From assembly GCA_029204225.1 (NCBI GenBank), contig CM055108.1, forward strand, positions 1,839,463-1,903,462: a stretch of 64,000 nucleotides of DNA. Direction: 5' to 3'. This DNA comes from Diphasiastrum complanatum (Eukaryota; Streptophyta; Lycopodiopsida; Lycopodiales; Lycopodiaceae). The notes under the pieces were generated by a model. It did no database searches. It had not been told where the DNA came from and saw only the letters and a list, made by a program, of their open reading frames with translations. Made by a program: the position numbers and the translations under genes. Shown here one piece after another: positions 63,212 to 64,000 of the stretch. Positions within the stretch are counted from its first letter, which is position 1; every line of letters starts with the position of its first letter.

Positions 63212-64000
63212 CATTCCTTCCCCCTAAACTTAAATTTTTCCTTGTAGGGAAAAATTTGGAAAATTTTCTGGAGATCAGCCTCCTTTTTCCAGGTATCCTC
63301 TTCTTCTGATTTGCCCCTCCACCTGACTAAAAATTCCCGAAGCACTCTGTTCCTTAGAGTTTTCAGCCGACTATTAACAATTGCCTCGGGTTTAGGTCGT
63401 CCACTCCTGAACTCATCACGAAGAAGCTCCAGTAGATCTTCCACAGGGACCAGGGTTTCCCCAACCCCCAACGAGGGTTTAAACTTACGTGGAAAACAGG
63501 ATGAATTCCAACGTTAGCTGGAAGGTCTAGTTTGTATCGACCTGTTTATCACTTGGATAACCTTAAAAGGACCGCAATACCTAGGCGCCAACTTTGCACA
63601 CTTAATAGTTTTCACGCCCCTAGAGTGACTAGGAGCCCTAAAAAACACCCAGTCGTTGACCAAGAATACCTTGTGCTTCCGAGATAGATCAGCATAGTGC
63701 CTTGCCCTGTCCTGGGCACTTCTTATACTATCTTTAGCGAGCTGGAAATCGGTGATCGAGGTTGAAAACCATACATAAGCATGAAAGGGCTGAATCCGGT
63801 CGTTGAATGTTTTGCACTATTATATGCAAATTCCACCAGTGGAAGGTAATTTTCCCAATCAGACTGCCGATGGCCCACATATGCTCGCAGCATATCCTCC
63901 ATTGTCTGATTGGTCCTTTCCGTTTGATCGTTTGATTCCGGATGATCTGTAGAACTCATACTTAAAAGTCGTTTCCAACTTTTCAAATACTGCTTGCCAA
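63196..64000 (-). mobile_element. Chromodomain Gypsy integrase C-half, runs off the right edge
   Basis: Integrase frame 63986-63723: NDQTERTNQTMEDMLRAYVG, SDWENYLPLVEFAYN and [15 protein letters not shown] (catalytic glutamate present). After frame changes the last frame 63471-63196 has a chromodomain-like segment (REFLVRWRGKSEEEDTWKKE). A deletion after QPRSP removes part of the GPY/F region. The rest of the element lies beyond the window. Confidence 0.82.

Overview
The window is nuclear DNA from a land plant with a large, retrotransposon-rich genome. The evidence is two host genes whose protein sequences match plant families (an STP-type monosaccharide transporter and an [10 protein letters not shown]-type formamidopyrimidine-DNA glycosylase), spliceosomal introns with GT..AG borders, plant Copia and Gypsy elements primed by initiator tRNA-Met (TGGTATCAGAGC), and long (GA)n/(CT)n microsatellites. 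Introns of 9-16 kb packed with nested LTR elements would fit a fern or a gymnosperm; I lean to a fern, but the sequence alone does not settle this.

Layout: (1) 1383-4264, minus strand: a complete four-exon sugar transporter gene (522 codons plus stop). (2) 4265-26355: a retrotransposon graveyard holding a Tat-type Gypsy gag piece, a Copia 3' end with LTR, a Tat integrase, a nearly full-length but broken plus-strand Copia (9690-14970), a Tat gag/protease block, a hybrid Copia-gag/Gypsy-pol block, a solo LTR with a 5-bp target duplication (22104-23071) and a Copia gag-to-RT fragment. (3) 26486-62089, plus strand: five exons of the DNA glycosylase gene, reaching past the right edge. The exons total only 534 nt and lie over 35.6 kb. 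(4) Intron 2 of that gene (16,005 bp) holds a LINE, a minus-strand Copia split by a younger LTR element with CAAGC target duplications, a Gypsy gag fragment, a LINE-like 3' tail and an unfamiliar gag-bearing element between direct repeats. (5) Intron 3 (8,654 bp) holds a Copia LTR split by a younger gag-protease Copia with TTATC target duplications, then a 0.6-kb inverted repeat. (6) Intron 4 (8,931 bp) holds a LINE piece, a rearranged Copia and a chromodomain Gypsy with ATAGG target duplications. (7) From 62.5 kb to the edge there is another chromodomain Gypsy.

The two host genes act in unrelated processes: proton-coupled hexose uptake at the plasma membrane, and base-excision repair of oxidised purines in the nucleus. 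Everything else is mobile-element sequence or unassigned DNA. Splice sites were placed by reading the sequence and matching frame and family alignment; no computation or database search was run. Family homology statements come from recall of the families.
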